Position numbers and translations under genes: made by a program. The notes below the pieces were generated by a model. The model was given only the letters and a program-made list of their open reading frames with translations, was not told where the DNA came from and searched no databases. Shown here in pieces: positions 10,801 to 17,725 of a DNA stretch of 40,287 bases (positions are counted from its first letter, which is position 1; each line of letters begins with the position of its first letter). The DNA comes from Bacillota bacterium (GTDB taxonomy: Bacteria > Bacillota_I > Bacilli_A > RFN20 > CAG-288): contig JAEWSJ010000034.1 in the NCBI GenBank assembly GCA_023398335.1, positions 1 through 40,287 of the forward strand. Reading direction: 5' to 3'.

Positions 10801-12912
10801 TCTATAGATTCTGATATGTTTAACGGAGATGTTATTATTACTAAAGTTAATAAAGATATTTATATTAAACTATCTGAAATTGTCTCGCATGTTTCTGAGG
10901 ATGAGTTAAAAGAAATCGTTCTTAATGCGGTCGGTAAATTTGTTGCTGATGAATCTAAGAAATTGACTGTTGTCTCAGATATCACAAATGCTTTTGATGA
11001 AATTGCAAAATTAGATAGTGGTCTTGCTACCTATCTTGATGGTGTTAAGTTTGCTTCATCTTCAATTGATATCAATTCAATTATTTCCTTAATTAATATT
11101 AAAAATATATTTGATAGTTTGAAGTTAAATGCTTCTGAATTAGCAGTCTCTGCTAACTTAGATGCTTTATTAAAAAATAAAGGTATCGCTATTGAATTAG
11201 GATTAATTAATGTTAAATTCGATAAAGCCAATCGTTTGTTAGATGTTAATACTGATACCTATTCTGCTCATGTAGAATATGGTGCTGATATCTCAACAAG
11301 TAGAATTAAAGCTATAGTTTCAACTACTTATGTTGAAAAAGCGGATTTATTATCTATTATCTCTAAGATAAATGGTGTGAAGTCGTTCATAACTGAAAAA
11401 GAATATCAAATTTCTGTTAGTGGAGACGTTATTACCAGCGGAATAAAATCTTGGTCATATTCAGGTTCGGTCTTAGTGAATCTAACTACGATAGTAAATA
11501 AACTTAAAGATAATAAGCCAATTAATTTCTACGATGCGGCATTTGAACTTCAAAATGTTACATTAAATAAATATAGTGCTGATGGTAACACTATTGCTTC
11601 ATCTTATGTCATTGACTTGATATATCAAGAAGATAAGATATTCATTTCTTATAATAATTCGTTAAGAGGATATCTAACTAGAGTTGAAGGTGTTACTTTA
11701 GGTAAATATGTATACACTCTGATGAATTCTGGCAAAGATTTAACCAACGATACAGTTATTTCTATCTTGGATATGCTTGGAGCTTCCGGTAGCATTGATA
11801 CAGGAATCTTCGATCAAATCACTGGAGGTAGTTCTTCTGGTTCCTCTTCATTCAAGATTAATTTGAATACTTTATTCAAAGAAGTTCAAGATGAACAAAG
11901 GAAATTATCAGTTACTATTGACGCTTCTCAATTCTACAATCAAATGTATGAAGGACAAGTATTCTCTAATCCATATGTTTCTGCTTATATGACGACCGAT
12001 AGCAATGATATTGTTACTGAAGTTGGATTTAAAGATATGTATACAAAGACAAACGAATCCTTCGATGCTGATTTATCATTTGTTAGAGGTGATGGTGCTC
12101 AAAGTGTAGCGAAGATTTCCAATAACACAATTAAAGGACATACAATTGGCGGAACAAATTTAGGTGATTACTACTACATTGGTAATCTTAATCACTTAAT
12201 TGAAACATTCGTAAATTCTGCGAACTTAAGACAATATGAAGTGAACGGAACGATTAATATGAATGTCATTGGATTTATTGATTTTGCATTTAAGATTAAT
12301 TTGAAGATTACTCTCGATGATAATAATAATCCAACAATCTATTGTCACTTCTCTGTCCCATGGGCCTCAGCATTTGTTATGTATGGTGGCGAGACAGATA
12401 TGTATTATCAGAACGGCAAGATCAGATTTAGAAATAATTATAGAAATGCTATAGGTCTTAAGAAAACAGCGTACTTAAGCTACGATACAATTGACGATAT
12501 GAATAATAACGTTGCAACGATGATTAACTTCATTCTTCAATCTGTGTCCATCAAGGATACTGTTACTAATAGCGTTAAGAATTCTAAAACTAATATTACC
12601 TTAGAAAAGTTCATTAAGAAGTATTCATATAACTTTAACGAAAGTACTAATGTTGGAACTACTTCAACAACACTCGATGGAGCAATGTTAATGGAAAGCT
12701 TAGCTGACTTATCCTTATCCTTAACTGATGAATACAAAAATGTTACTAGATCAGTTGATGGAAAGAAAGTTCCAGGTAATTATTTGACCAAAGTCTCGTT
12801 TACAACTGGATTAACATCTGCAATAGATATTAGTGGTAGTTTCTCACTAGATAATTTGGGTCAAGCCATTACTATTAACCCAGGAAATGCCTTTACTTCA
12901 TCTAAATGGTAA
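4813..12912 (+). CDS. Giant membrane-anchored modular surface protein (about 2,700 aa)
   Basis: I do not recognise a named family. The start is placed at ATG 4813 (AAAGGA at 4798-4803), not at the TTG 36 bases upstream. Residues about 5-25 form one hydrophobic segment (IIIFGSLFALIGSVGGVFAY), a signal anchor. No LPXTG or other sorting motif is seen at the C terminus. After an N-terminal region of about 490 residues, roughly nine modules of 190-240 residues follow, each opening with a helix such as YLTTEDVKVYIDEVKEI. Openings lie near residues 494, 685, 873, 1090, 1286, 1506, 1708, 1932 and 2170. Each then has alternating beta strands rich in Ser, Asn, Asp, Val and Ile, with recurring INGTVSYEGI-like and LKDNKLYVTVG-like steps. 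The C-terminal 400 residues differ and contain more aromatics. The module plan loosely recalls LolA/LppX-type beta sheets, which is a guess. It is likely an extracellular adhesin or scaffold. The gene stands alone, with its own terminator. Confidence 0.8.
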   Translation: MLKRTKIIIFGSLFALIGSVGGVFAYKMLNTGGTGGDVADVNDPKLTSRYDANDNNIQVPDTLSQSDEDFKKILYITNGEFHRSSYYTASASGVVKASVMGIPYDQSVSSRRTKNNEDIFFETTSLSFFVKTSEQRYTNPNSWLVRKGQNPTERGADYSSSQVSALTKDAYYERYGQVSQDICNYVINDYTYVSAKYNGETDGIYSFTYVLDSSVSCEKYKREVQYMSGASGYPTFSTSELTINIDKDFQVKSMTSHDVYDISMPGIGSLTCSSSITENYTYSTSEINVSEKSSFEPFFGTTNNVVDNDKTAITYLGEAFSPLLSTKDPINAEINATINEKPINIYASIDLANKVYNISLNDQIDLKYVGNNVYVMTDDNCFLVSSDELGALIKKYNVSTSVEGLDLSSLLTNPIVAEVIANIELTKTETAVQVSLPLDIGQVNINMNRDSDDKVTLKNIDGQVSYQGLNASFAVNLAASQHTYKKIPTEVNEFKNLTSLADKVESIVNSKGIEGDISLSTSIASQEIGISGHYAADLSSSAIKYNFALAISYNSKEYNLILNGTKEELYVFFGDSFVVKTTYKELSALISSILVDNGVSANEDLLTNVISNLDITVIVDTIESILNKVKTGDTSITVGLDLINYNLGNIDIVLDYSSNLSLGIGNYGSITVLPLESTIETVSPSSYVSIDALNKIYSSVKNLMSGKYDVTLDSFNYGDLLLNGKVTVDATDTSNVSLEGTLAVKYHEFNVNISFSYINHVAYLKLNDNVKIKMSDEEIKGLISRFTNTEGTNSLDLDSLLKDLPVLDILNSLLIDNSGNVSVSVPLNFVNIDDVINITLSADSVISIKDKNNIGSAYISSSKKTLVAPKDDGKYITIDDVDKLINVVNEMKKYVEKGEYSFSVSTGVVYNEVLYPVTIDVRATYKDSIITFKADIYTTFQGNKLSGTIIYDGSYFYIDLLGVKVKLSYDAGLELLTTLGNKYGIDTSFLTSLTSSKKALNISSLSINDVISSLSMDNGKLELILNLSSFYTSLNEFKIAVSIDENNEISSVSTSSIILDSSAIVLGPTISINYGDSSFDYCSLINKNEYLDLSSVSSIDADFITSVEEMIKTDNFSAKINVEVAGVSIDLNVYFNVSTLSMSVNGTVSYEGITLDLDIKYLEKVLYVDVFSASHSVLKYQGSINDIKDLVSYISTSFNLGINADVNTKIEVSTLLTYIAKFNTYIKDISFTSTSASISLDLSEFNLGTYVVSYSTSKTIKVDSSKYGVITAQTEETNKVAEEVNGTYLTTEDVKVYIDEVKEILNSKNFSFALESLTYKGITLSNVSASVNIASGLSFGINGDINYETNDAAIKGTFYLVLKDNKLYVTVGGTNIIIEKDDVMSIIDSVNNSLNLGLDITSISALVNKVLALDFSSEKVEGTSFVLTDDIKSLINNVLSNISLTSSSLKVSLNVDALVKGIEIGDITVEYNLANNEVRVNSTSLITNAVVIYNSKSTVVVPTYEAYLSSSSLVSLAKSGLNIYEDIKNKDISYNFSLISPLTLTYKDKNIVIKSLTASIKYTEDSLYVLLNTVVNYDKNDIAIEGVLNNEVIYLNVNNAKVSIAQKDLMTVINTVLTKYKIDTTINLGKIELNLNEVLDSIVSKDNEISLVVNYQGYTFKPVLGITSSRLTSVSLNGMSVKEVTFTGVNVSVAKSAIEEKEITASDYLNLSSVSSIDADFITSVEEMIKIKKYELSSTTISLGDFTIIIGGVIDLTSYTIPTNLNSISTILNGLSLSLSGAVSYKNNEYPFDIKVSKDGTIYVYIGSITSLTAQVAFKGNISDIQGIYDYVCEKFGLTKQDIALPSIDTSTAGILAIVSKLNQILSVNSIKGTSLDINVNLNSFGFDYVINLIYNVDQTIGVKVTSNNEVIANAKLGSTKSSVAEITSLTNYLTAADVKSYIDEIIYIKSINKLSGTFNALLNMTIGNNINLANMTVAVEFEIDLSTSFNFYVKLSIDSDMFNGDVIITKVNKDIYIKLSEIVSHVSEDELKEIVLNAVGKFVADESKKLTVVSDITNAFDEIAKLDSGLATYLDGVKFASSSIDINSIISLINIKNIFDSLKLNASELAVSANLDALLKNKGIAIELGLINVKFDKANRLLDVNTDTYSAHVEYGADISTSRIKAIVSTTYVEKADLLSIISKINGVKSFITEKEYQISVSGDVITSGIKSWSYSGSVLVNLTTIVNKLKDNKPINFYDAAFELQNVTLNKYSADGNTIASSYVIDLIYQEDKIFISYNNSLRGYLTRVEGVTLGKYVYTLMNSGKDLTNDTVISILDMLGASGSIDTGIFDQITGGSSSGSSSFKINLNTLFKEVQDEQRKLSVTIDASQFYNQMYEGQVFSNPYVSAYMTTDSNDIVTEVGFKDMYTKTNESFDADLSFVRGDGAQSVAKISNNTIKGHTIGGTNLGDYYYIGNLNHLIETFVNSANLRQYEVNGTINMNVIGFIDFAFKINLKITLDDNNNPTIYCHFSVPWASAFVMYGGETDMYYQNGKIRFRNNYRNAIGLKKTAYLSYDTIDDMNNNVATMINFILQSVSIKDTVTNSVKNSKTNITLEKFIKKYSYNFNESTNVGTTSTTLDGAMLMESLADLSLSLTDEYKNVTRSVDGKKVPGNYLTKVSFTTGLTSAIDISGSFSLDNLGQAITINPGNAFTSSKW
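8087..8149 (+). repeat. 63-bp perfect repeat, copy 1, inside the giant gene
   Basis: Identical base for base to 9941-10003. It encodes the module opening LSSVSSIDADFITSVEEMIK. The offset is 1854 bases, exactly 618 codons, so the two copies are in the same frame. Other module openings in the gene are diverged in sequence. Confidence 0.95.
9941..10003 (+). repeat. 63-bp perfect repeat, copy 2, inside the giant gene
   Basis: Second copy of the repeat at 8087-8149, in the same frame and encoding the same module opening. Synonymous positions are identical too, which indicates recent duplication or gene conversion rather than protein-level conservation. Confidence 0.95.
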
Positions 12913-12916
12913 GACT

Positions 12917-12951
12917 AAACTCACAATATTTTCTATGTTGTGAGTTTTTTT
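12917..12951 (+). terminator. Intrinsic terminator after the giant surface protein gene
   Basis: ACTCACAA (12919-12926) pairs with TTGTGAGT (12938-12945) and is followed by a run of seven T. It lies directly after the stop codon. Confidence 0.88.
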
Positions 12952-13025
12952 AATGGAAAAATATGCTTTTTTATTAAATTAGAAGATTTTTAGAGTTTTT
13001 CAAAGCAATACTAGAAGATTTTAAA

Positions 13026-13054
13026 TGTGAATGTAAGCACTTACATTTTATAAT
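13026..13054 (+). promoter_or_regulatory. mgl promoter with cre/LacI-type operator
   Basis: A perfect palindrome AATGTAAGCACTTACATT lies at 13030-13047. It matches the CcpA cre consensus (WTGNNARCGNWWWCAW) at every position except the central G. A consensus -10 TATAAT sits at 13049-13054, with a weak -35 (TGTGAA, 13026-13031) 17 bases upstream, so the operator fills the spacer. Binding there would block polymerase, which suggests catabolite repression by CcpA or control by a GalR/LacI-family regulator. The leader to the mglB start is about 70 bases. Confidence 0.7.
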
Positions 13055-13129
13055 GAAGATGCAGTTAGGGAAATATAGTCGTTTGTACATTACCTAATTG
13101 CTATTGGGATTAGGAGGTATTAAACATTT

Positions 13130-14365
13130 ATGAACAAAAAAATGATTCCAATCGTCGCTTTAACAGGTTTACTTCTCACATCTTGTGGGACATCCGCATG
13201 GTCATGGGAAAACGCTACTTCTGATGGTGCTTTAAAGTACTGCTTATTGATCGGTCAAACTGACCACAATGACTCCGCAGCTCGTACTGCTGGTATTCGT
13301 GATGCTTTGAAGACAAGAACTTCAGATAAATCTTTAAACCCAAATACTGAAAATCCAGTAGAGGGTAAATTAAAGATCGGCACTAAAGAATTCAAGACTC
13401 AAGAACTCGAACACGCTGAACAAAAGAATACAGCTGGTGCAACATGGGATTCCCAAACTGCAACAAGTACTGCAGAAACTTGGATCAACAAACATGGTAA
13501 TGATATTGATTTCTTTGTTTCTAACAACGATGGTATGGCTGAAGGCGCAATCGGTGCAACAAACTGGATTGAAGGTATGCCAATCTTCGGTTATGACTCA
13601 AATGCTTCCACATTAACCAAAATTAATGAAGGAAAAATTATGGGTACAATTAACCAAAACGCTTCCGCTCAAGCTGCTGGTATCTTCATGTTAACAAGAA
13701 ACTGCTTAGATGGTTTAGCTACAGATAAAGTTTATACAGAAGGATTTAGCATTGCTTCTTCAAAGGGTTATGGTAAGATTTCTTCAAAATATAACTTCCA
13801 CGCTGATGACAAGTCAATGTTAGTTGATAACTTCGCTATTACAAAAGATAATGTTGCAAGTTATTTAAATAAATCTTCAAGAGATTTAGTTGATGCTAAT
13901 GTTACTACTGGTACAACCGCTTCCAAGAAAGTTTGGATGAACTACTATAGTGCAACTGATACATTCCTTAACTCAAATATGAAGCCATTATTCGCTGAAT
14001 ATAAGTCAAAATTCAATTTCGAAGTTACTGAACAAGCTGGTGACGGTAATGATGAAAAGTCAGTTAAAGATGTTCTTGCAACCGCAGAAGGATATGATGC
14101 TTACGTTCTTAACATGGTTAAGACTGTCAATACAAAAGATTATCTCGATGTAATCGCAACAAAGACCGGTGCAACATCCACTAATCCAACATCTACCCCA
14201 GTTATCTTCTGGAATAGACAAGGCACTAAGGCTGATGGTACAGTTGATCAAGCTAATATGAAAGACGCAAGATTCAAGTATGTTTACTATGTCGGCTTCG
14301 ATGCTAACCAAGGCGGTCAATTACAAGGTAAGATGATCGTTGATTGGCTCTCAGCTCAAAAATAA
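13130..14365 (+). CDS. mglB: Sugar ABC transporter substrate-binding lipoprotein (MglB-like)
   Basis: This 411-residue protein starts with a lipoprotein signal (LTGLLLTSCG), which puts Cys near residue 19 as the lipid anchor. It then has a periplasmic-binding-protein type I fold. The N-terminal segment YCLLIGQTDHNDSAARTAGI, the hinge-side segment WIEGMPIFGYDSNA and the following GTINQNASAQAAGI are typical of the galactose/glucose/ribose-binding group. It sits on the outer face of the membrane and delivers a monosaccharide to the MglA-MglC importer encoded next. An AGGAGG site at 13112-13117 sets the start. The exact sugar cannot be read from sequence. Galactose or glucose is suggested by the family and by the alpha-galactosidase gene 9 kb away. 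Confidence 0.88.
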   Translation: MNKKMIPIVALTGLLLTSCGTSAWSWENATSDGALKYCLLIGQTDHNDSAARTAGIRDALKTRTSDKSLNPNTENPVEGKLKIGTKEFKTQELEHAEQKNTAGATWDSQTATSTAETWINKHGNDIDFFVSNNDGMAEGAIGATNWIEGMPIFGYDSNASTLTKINEGKIMGTINQNASAQAAGIFMLTRNCLDGLATDKVYTEGFSIASSKGYGKISSKYNFHADDKSMLVDNFAITKDNVASYLNKSSRDLVDANVTTGTTASKKVWMNYYSATDTFLNSNMKPLFAEYKSKFNFEVTEQAGDGNDEKSVKDVLATAEGYDAYVLNMVKTVNTKDYLDVIATKTGATSTNPTSTPVIFWNRQGTKADGTVDQANMKDARFKYVYYVGFDANQGGQLQGKMIVDWLSAQK

Positions 14366-14388
14366 TCTATTAGTTTAATAAGTTATTT

Positions 14389-14420
14389 AATGTAAGGTCT
14401 ACATGAGTAGACCTTACATT
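14389..14420 (+). other. Intercistronic stem-loop between mglB and mglA
   Basis: AATGTAAGGTCTAC (14389-14402) pairs perfectly with GTAGACCTTACATT (14407-14420) around the 4-base loop ATGA. Only a weak T-rich stretch follows (CTTTGCATTTTG), so it could act as a partial terminator or as a 3' stabiliser of mglB mRNA. Either would make more binding protein than ATPase and permease, a common need of such importers. Confidence 0.75.
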
Positions 14421-14464
14421 CTTTGCATTTTGTAATATTACGAGATAGAAAGGATAATACAAAT

Positions 14465-15964
14465 ATGTCTGAAAAATATATTCTTGAAATAAATGGATTA
14501 TCCAAGTCGTTTGGAAAAAACAAAGTCTTAAACAATATTTGTTTAAGAGTTAAACCAGGCTCAATCACAGGACTTATGGGTGAAAATGGTGCTGGTAAAT
14601 CTACAATGATGAAATGCTTATTCGGCATTTACTCGATGGATACCGGTACAATTAAACTTGATGAACTACCAATTAATTTCAAATCTCCGAAAGAGGCTTT
14701 GGAAAAAGGTATTGCAATGGTTCACCAAGAATTAAATCAATGTCTTGATAGAACAATATTAGATAATATGTTCCTTGGCCGATATATATCAAACGCTGGT
14801 ATAATCAGCGAAAGAGCCATGTACAATAAGTGTTTACATATTTTTTCTGACTTGGATATGAATTATGATCCAAAGACAATTATGAGAACTATGTCAGTCT
14901 CACAACGTCAAATGGTAGAAATAGCTAAAGCTGTTAGTTATAACGCTAAGGTTATCGTCTTAGATGAACCAACCAGTTCATTATCAGAAAGAGAAGTTAC
15001 TAAGTTATTTAAAATTATTAGAGATTTAAAAGAGAAAAAAGGTATTAGTTTCATCTTTATTTCTCATAAAATGGATGAAATTTTTAAATTATGCGATGAT
15101 ATCGTCATTTTACGTGATGGTAATGTTACATTGGATAAAAAAGTATCTGATACAAATTTAAATGAATTAGTTGCCGCTATGGTTGGAAGATCTCTTGAAA
15201 GTCGTTTCCCACCATTGACAAATGTCCCAGGAGAATGTGTTCTAGAAGTAAAAAATCTCTACACACGATATTCCCCTTATCTCAAAGATATATCTTTCAG
15301 TGTTAAAAAAGGTGAAATCTTTGGTATTTATGGCTTAGTTGGAGCTGGTAGAAGTGAACTTTTGGAAAGTTTGTTCGGTATTAGAACGGTTTCTGAAGGT
15401 GAAATTATCTACAAAGGTAAAAACATTATGTTTAAATATCCAAGAGATGCCATGGCTGCGAACTTCGCTTTTATTACTGAAGAAAGAAAGGTTAATGGTA
15501 TGTATGGTATTGATTCTCTTACATTCAATACATGTATTACTAACCTTGAAAAATATAAGAAATACGGAATCATTTCTAATGATTTAATGAAAAATGCCGC
15601 TAATAATCAAATTAAACAAATGCATGTAAAATGCAATGGCGAAGGTGATATTATTGGTTCTTTATCCGGTGGTAACCAACAAAAAGTTATTATTGGTAAA
15701 TGGCTTGAAAGATCTCCAGATGTGTTCTTAATGGATGAACCTACTAGAGGTATTGATATTATGGCTAAATATCAAATTTACGAGTTACTTATTCAACTAG
15801 CCAATGAAGGTAAAACAATTATTATGGTTTCTAGTGAAATGCCTGAGATCTTAGGTATTACAAATAGAATAGCAGTAATGTCTAACTATAAACTTGCTGG
15901 TATTGTTAATACAAAAGAAACTAACCAAGAAGAATTGTTAAGACTTTGCGCTAAGAACTTATAA
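14465..15964 (+). CDS. mglA: Sugar ABC transporter ATP-binding protein, two ATPase domains (MglA-like)
   Basis: This 499-residue ATPase has the tandem layout of the MglA/RbsA family. The first domain has a Walker A GENGAGKST, an atypical signature (MSVSQRQMVEIAKA) and a Walker B VIVLDEPTSS. The second has a degenerate Walker A GLVGAGRSE, a good signature LSGGNQQKV and a Walker B VFLMDEPTRGID. One competent and one degenerate site is normal for this family. It energises sugar uptake through MglC on the inner membrane face. The start is taken at ATG 14465 because AGAAAGGAT precedes it. An upstream in-frame ATG at 14423 lacks a site and abuts the hairpin. mglC begins 16 bases after the stop. Confidence 0.93.
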   Translation: MSEKYILEINGLSKSFGKNKVLNNICLRVKPGSITGLMGENGAGKSTMMKCLFGIYSMDTGTIKLDELPINFKSPKEALEKGIAMVHQELNQCLDRTILDNMFLGRYISNAGIISERAMYNKCLHIFSDLDMNYDPKTIMRTMSVSQRQMVEIAKAVSYNAKVIVLDEPTSSLSEREVTKLFKIIRDLKEKKGISFIFISHKMDEIFKLCDDIVILRDGNVTLDKKVSDTNLNELVAAMVGRSLESRFPPLTNVPGECVLEVKNLYTRYSPYLKDISFSVKKGEIFGIYGLVGAGRSELLESLFGIRTVSEGEIIYKGKNIMFKYPRDAMAANFAFITEERKVNGMYGIDSLTFNTCITNLEKYKKYGIISNDLMKNAANNQIKQMHVKCNGEGDIIGSLSGGNQQKVIIGKWLERSPDVFLMDEPTRGIDIMAKYQIYELLIQLANEGKTIIMVSSEMPEILGITNRIAVMSNYKLAGIVNTKETNQEELLRLCAKNL

Positions 15965-15980
15965 GGAAAGGATTGATATT

Positions 15981-17621
15981 ATGAGTAAAGAAAACGATAT
16001 TCTAAATCCATTCGAAGCTGATGAAAACTTTGACCAACACTTAATTCAACTTAATGAATTACGTAAAGATGGTGAAAGTAAAATAATCGCTTTAAAAAAT
16101 GAGATTAGAGATCTAAAATTAAATAAACAAATTGACGATGAATCAAGAACTAAACTTATTGAAAACGATAAGAAGTTATTAGATGAAGCAAAAGTCATCC
16201 AAGTAGCTAATTCTGATTCGGTTAAGGAAATTGTTGTTAAAGCAGTTGGCGAAGCTAACGAAAAAGGCAAAGCTTATTATCAACAAATTAAAGAAAATGA
16301 AGATAAAAATATTGCCAAAGCTAAAAAAGATTACAAAGATAGCATAGAAGAGCAAAAACAAGCTCATATTACTCGTCTTCAATCAATTGGTGCTTTAAAA
16401 TCAGGTGCCACAAAAGAAGAAGCAAAAGCATATAAAGATAAGCTCGCTGCTGAAAAAATATTATATAAATCAAGAATTGAAGAAGTTAAAACAAAACGTA
16501 ATTCAGTCTTAGATAAAGCTAAAGATAATAAATATAATGCTTTCTTGGAAAAATATGGCTACTGTGGCAAAGTTAGAAATAACGAGCACTCAATAGCAGA
16601 AACTCTCGAGTTTAAACAAAAACACTATGCATATAATTTTGTTATTAAAGATTTCTTACTTAAGAATGCGTTATACTTTATTATTTTATTCTTCTTCATC
16701 ATCTGTATTGGATGGTCTGGTGGTAAATTATTAACTTGGAACAATATTCTTGGTATTTTAGGACAATCATCTACAAAGATGTTCTTCTCGCTAGGTGTTG
16801 CAGGATTAATTCTTATTGCTGGTACAGATTTATCTATCGGTCGTATGACTGGTATGGCAGCGTCGTTCGCCTGTTTGTTTGTCTCAGGAGCAGCATATGA
16901 TACGAATATAGGTATTATTGATTTCTCCTCACTTCCAATCGCAGTTGGTGCCATAATAGGCTTAATTGTTTGTATTATAGCGTGTGTATTCTTCTCTGCT
17001 ATTGCTGGTTTCTTTACTGCAAAATTCAAGATGCACCCATTCATTACAACTTTATCTACTCAATTATTGATTTTCGGTATAATGATGGTTATCTTCTCTA
17101 AAGTTCCTGCATTCAGTATGGATTCAGACTTTAAGAAAAATTTAGTTGGAGTATCAGGAATTAATCTTATTCTATTTGCTTGTGCTGCTATTGTTGTTGT
17201 TTGGTTTATTTGGAACAAAACAAAGTTCGGTAAATATATGTATGCTGTTGGTGGTAATTCAGAAGCAGCTAGTGTTTCCGGAATTAATGTTTTCAAAGTT
17301 ACAATGGGCATCTTCGTTATGGCTGGTATTCTCTATGGTATAGGTGGCTTCTTAGAAGGTGCCAGAACCGGATCAGCTAACCCAAGTACAGGTTATGGTA
17401 CTGAACTTGATGCTATTGCTGCTTGTGTCGTCGGTGGAATTTCGTTCTCTGGTGGTGTTGGTAAGATTAAAGGTGCTGTTATAGGTACAATTATCTTTAC
17501 CGGTTTAACTTATTGCTTGACATATCTAGGATTGGATATTAACTTCCAATACATCTTCAAGGGTGTAATTATCATGTCAGCTGTTTGCTTAGACTCCTTA
17601 AAGTCTATTAAGAGAAAATAA
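15981..17621 (+). CDS. mglC: Sugar ABC transporter permease with a long helical N-terminal extension (MglC-like)
   Basis: Residues about 225-546 are a BPD_transp_2 permease. They have several hydrophobic helices, LILIAGTDLSIGRMTG (the family GxDLSVG motif), FTAKFKMHPFITTL and a C-terminal GGISFSGGVGKIKGAVIG. It forms the membrane channel for MglA and MglB. The first 220 residues are not part of the usual permease of about 330 residues. They are very rich in Lys, Glu, Ala and Asp, with no hydrophobic segment, and look like a long helical or coiled-coil domain in the cytoplasm. The extension is in frame with no stop, and AAGGAAAGGA before ATG 15981 supports the long form. The extension's function is unknown; scaffold, regulatory or MglA-contact roles are all possible. 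A terminator follows. Confidence 0.9.
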   Translation: MSKENDILNPFEADENFDQHLIQLNELRKDGESKIIALKNEIRDLKLNKQIDDESRTKLIENDKKLLDEAKVIQVANSDSVKEIVVKAVGEANEKGKAYYQQIKENEDKNIAKAKKDYKDSIEEQKQAHITRLQSIGALKSGATKEEAKAYKDKLAAEKILYKSRIEEVKTKRNSVLDKAKDNKYNAFLEKYGYCGKVRNNEHSIAETLEFKQKHYAYNFVIKDFLLKNALYFIILFFFIICIGWSGGKLLTWNNILGILGQSSTKMFFSLGVAGLILIAGTDLSIGRMTGMAASFACLFVSGAAYDTNIGIIDFSSLPIAVGAIIGLIVCIIACVFFSAIAGFFTAKFKMHPFITTLSTQLLIFGIMMVIFSKVPAFSMDSDFKKNLVGVSGINLILFACAAIVVVWFIWNKTKFGKYMYAVGGNSEAASVSGINVFKVTMGIFVMAGILYGIGGFLEGARTGSANPSTGYGTELDAIAACVVGGISFSGGVGKIKGAVIGTIIFTGLTYCLTYLGLDINFQYIFKGVIIMSAVCLDSLKSIKRK

Positions 17622-17651
17622 AAAAGAATATTATCCTCTCGTAATAATATT

Positions 17652-17677
17652 AAAAAGGTGGCGCGAGCCACCTTTTT
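17652..17677 (+). terminator. Intrinsic terminator of the mgl operon
   Basis: GGTGGC, loop GCGA, GCCACC, followed by TTTTT and preceded by AAAAA, gives a strong GC-rich terminator that can work in both directions. A weaker AT hairpin (AATATTAT with ATAATATT) lies just before it at about 17627-17651. Confidence 0.92.
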
Positions 17678-17725
17678 GTATTGAATAAAAACTTTATATT
17701 ATTATAGATAAATCAGTAAAAAGAC

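Noticed and set aside
6468..12737. Several antisense open frames of 60-113 codons within the giant gene
   Set aside because: They are mirror frames of a long low-complexity AT-rich gene, with Ser/Leu-rich content, no ribosome sites and no recognisable domains.
14423..14464. Upstream ATG as the mglA start
   Set aside because: It has no ribosome site, lies at the edge of the intercistronic hairpin and adds 14 residues absent from the family. ATG 14465 has AGAAAGGAT.
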